Shown here one piece after another: positions 7,040 to 7,495 of a stretch of DNA of 7,495 bases. Source of the stretch: DAOTUB01 sp034437455 (GTDB lineage: Bacteria; Chloroflexota; Anaerolineae; B4-G1); contig DAOTUB010000181.1 in the NCBI GenBank assembly GCA_034437455.1, forward strand, positions 1-7,495, in the 5' to 3' direction. How positions within the stretch are numbered: the first letter of the stretch is position 1; each line of letters begins with the position of its first letter. The notes under the pieces were generated by a model that worked only from the letters and a program-made list of their open reading frames with translations, was not told the DNA's origin and made no database searches. A program made the translations under genes and the position numbers.

Positions 7040-7080
7040 TACAATCTCAGCTCCACACCATAGACAGAAAAGGAGCGACG
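7040..7080 (+). promoter_or_regulatory. Candidate -10 (TACAAT) and ribosome binding site of the interrupted gene
   Basis: TACAAT at 7040-7045 is a five-of-six match to the -10 consensus; the corresponding -35 (GTGCCC at 7018-7023, spacer 16) is poor. AAAAGGAGCGACG runs directly up to the ATG at 7081, and its AAGGAG core gives a good ribosome binding site. Together they suggest that a properly expressed gene once started at 7081. Confidence 0.4.
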
Positions 7081-7183
7081 ATGAGCTTCCTTCATTTACA
7101 TGCACATTCTCTCTGGCAAAACATCAAACAGCGAATCCGACAATGGGTGAAGCCCGAAAACTATTCCCCCGCCTTGAATGCCG
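7081..7183 (+). pseudogene. 5' fragment of an interrupted gene, possibly an integrase-core transposase
   Basis: From the ATG at 7081, with its good ribosome binding site, about 34 codons read as a plausible protein start: MSFLHLHAHSLWQNIKQRIR, then QWVKPENYSPALNA. The frame stays open to 7470 (129 codons), but from about 7183 the DNA belongs to an IS3-family remnant on the opposite strand, so the later residues are antisense noise. The preserved stretch reminds me of the N-terminus of integrase-core (rve) transposases found in Chloroflexota. That is recollection, not a demonstrated match. If correct, the mobile element would begin near 6982, where the TauE/SafE reading frame breaks. Confidence 0.35.
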
Positions 7184-7341
7184 GCCTCTATCTTTTCCGT
7201 CAGTTCTTGATTCGCCATCTCCCGCGCGCTGGGAGGCGGATGGCGCCAAGCATAGTATCCGCTCGGCGACACCTTCAGCGCGTCGCACAGTCGTCGCACC
7301 GGGTAGTCATCCCGGTGATCTTCAATGAATTGGAATCTCAT
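7096..7341 (-). pseudogene. IS3-family transposase OrfB, N-terminal remnant
   Basis: On the minus strand the ATG at 7341 starts MRFQFIEDHRDDYPVRRLCD, continuing ALKVSPSGYYAWRHPPPSAR and EMANQELTEKIEA. This is the conserved N-terminal region of IS3-family OrfB (the HTH_21-like block before the DDE domain), with the typical VSPSGYYAWR motif. Similarity ends at about residue 53 (7183). The remaining 28 codons to the stop are unrelated and come from the gene into which the fragment is fused. The entire DDE catalytic core is missing, so the fragment cannot transpose. OrfB normally is about 270-300 residues. Confidence 0.8.
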
Positions 7342-7377
7342 TCTTTTGGGTGCGAGAAGATGGCCACTGAGAGCGTT
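7338..7377 (-). pseudogene. IS3-family OrfA tail with AAAAG slippery site
   Basis: In the minus-strand frame one base offset from OrfB, the last codons read LSVAIFSHPKE followed by TGA at 7340-7338, resembling the end of IS3-family OrfA. The slippery motif AAAAG lies at 7347-7343, and the OrfB frame is -1 relative to OrfA, exactly the arrangement used for programmed frameshifting to OrfAB in this family. The OrfB frame is also open upstream of its ATG (NALSGHLLAPKR) back to a TGA at 7380-7378. The rest of OrfA is absent: upstream DNA has no matching frame. Confidence 0.6.
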
Positions 7378-7495
7378 TCACGACTGGGACAAACAAGAGA
7401 TAGTCATCGTAGATTCCGAAACAGGCAATACCCTTTTACCCCCCACATATGGGGAAGTAATGCAATTTGATCGCAGATGTAGGGGTTGTGAGTCC
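7370..7495 (+). CDS. Unidentified partial frame running off the right edge
   Basis: Beyond the IS3 remnant a plus-strand frame (codon phase of 7376) reads FHDWDKQEIVIVDSETGNTL, then LPPTYGEVMQFD and on to the window edge without a stop. The residues look like real protein (EIVIVDSETG followed by LLPP). The frame extends back to an ATG at 7325, but those codons are antisense to IS3 DNA, so the original start is probably lost. It vaguely recalls the tail of Uma2-type nuclease-like proteins, but I cannot support an identification. It may instead be the 3' part of a gene cut by the IS. Confidence 0.3.

Noticed and set aside
7441..7454. CCCCACATATGGGG hairpin as a terminator
   Set aside because: The stem is only five base pairs with a CATA loop, there is no T-run on either side, and it lies within a plausible coding frame.
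7081..7470. The 129-codon plus-strand frame as one intact gene
   Set aside because: From about 7183 to 7377 the DNA is clearly an antisense IS3-family orfA/orfB remnant, so only the first 34 or so codons are credible.
1..7495. CRISPR array, tRNA, rRNA or a complete BREX or other defence operon
   Set aside because: No regularly spaced direct repeats outside the propeller gene, no recognisable RNA gene, and only a fragment of a single defence gene were found.

Overview
The window looks like a mosaic, partly decayed accessory region of a bacterial chromosome, most likely from a member of the Chloroflexota. That placement is an inference. It rests on a very large secreted protein with Ig-like, calcium-repeat and PD40 propeller modules, a 'YLPLLLR' segment of a kind I associate with exported Chloroflexota proteins, and a GT39-type multi-spanning glycosyltransferase of a style common there. 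No rRNA, tRNA or CRISPR array is visible. Base composition changes sharply several times: AT-rich at about 111-362, GC-rich from about 375 to 1070, AT-rich at about 1071-1175, then GC-rich again. This suggests pieces joined by recombination.

Left part (1-1070). The minus strand carries the start of a small exported protein with a near-perfect ribosome binding site; it runs off the left edge. An AT-rich spacer with short repeats and a weak promoter candidate follows. Next is the 3' part of a pglZ-type gene (alkaline-phosphatase superfamily, the phosphatase-like component of BREX phage defence). Its N-terminal part is missing and no other BREX gene is visible.

Centre (1080-6517). Two intact genes lie on the plus strand, 29 bases apart and probably co-transcribed. 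The first encodes a 511-residue membrane glycosyltransferase of the GT-C fold. The second encodes a 1290-residue secreted protein: signal segment, two Big_5-like Ig domains, a further beta domain, a zinc metallopeptidase domain with HELGHQFGLGD, two more Ig/Fn3/PKD-like modules, thrombospondin type-3 calcium repeats, and a C-terminal six-bladed TolB/PD40-like propeller. This protein is the most notable item in the window.

Right part (6518-7495). This is a graveyard of broken genes. A TauE/SafE permease has lost both ends. The 5' end of a gene with a good ribosome binding site follows. Into it, in antisense, has been spliced a remnant of an IS3-family element spanning the orfA/orfB overlap, including an AAAAG slippery site. 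Beyond that remnant, a plausible open frame of unknown identity runs off the right edge. I see no complete undescribed defence or mobile system. The novelty candidates are the protease-propeller fusion, the truncated pglZ and the nested gene wreckage.
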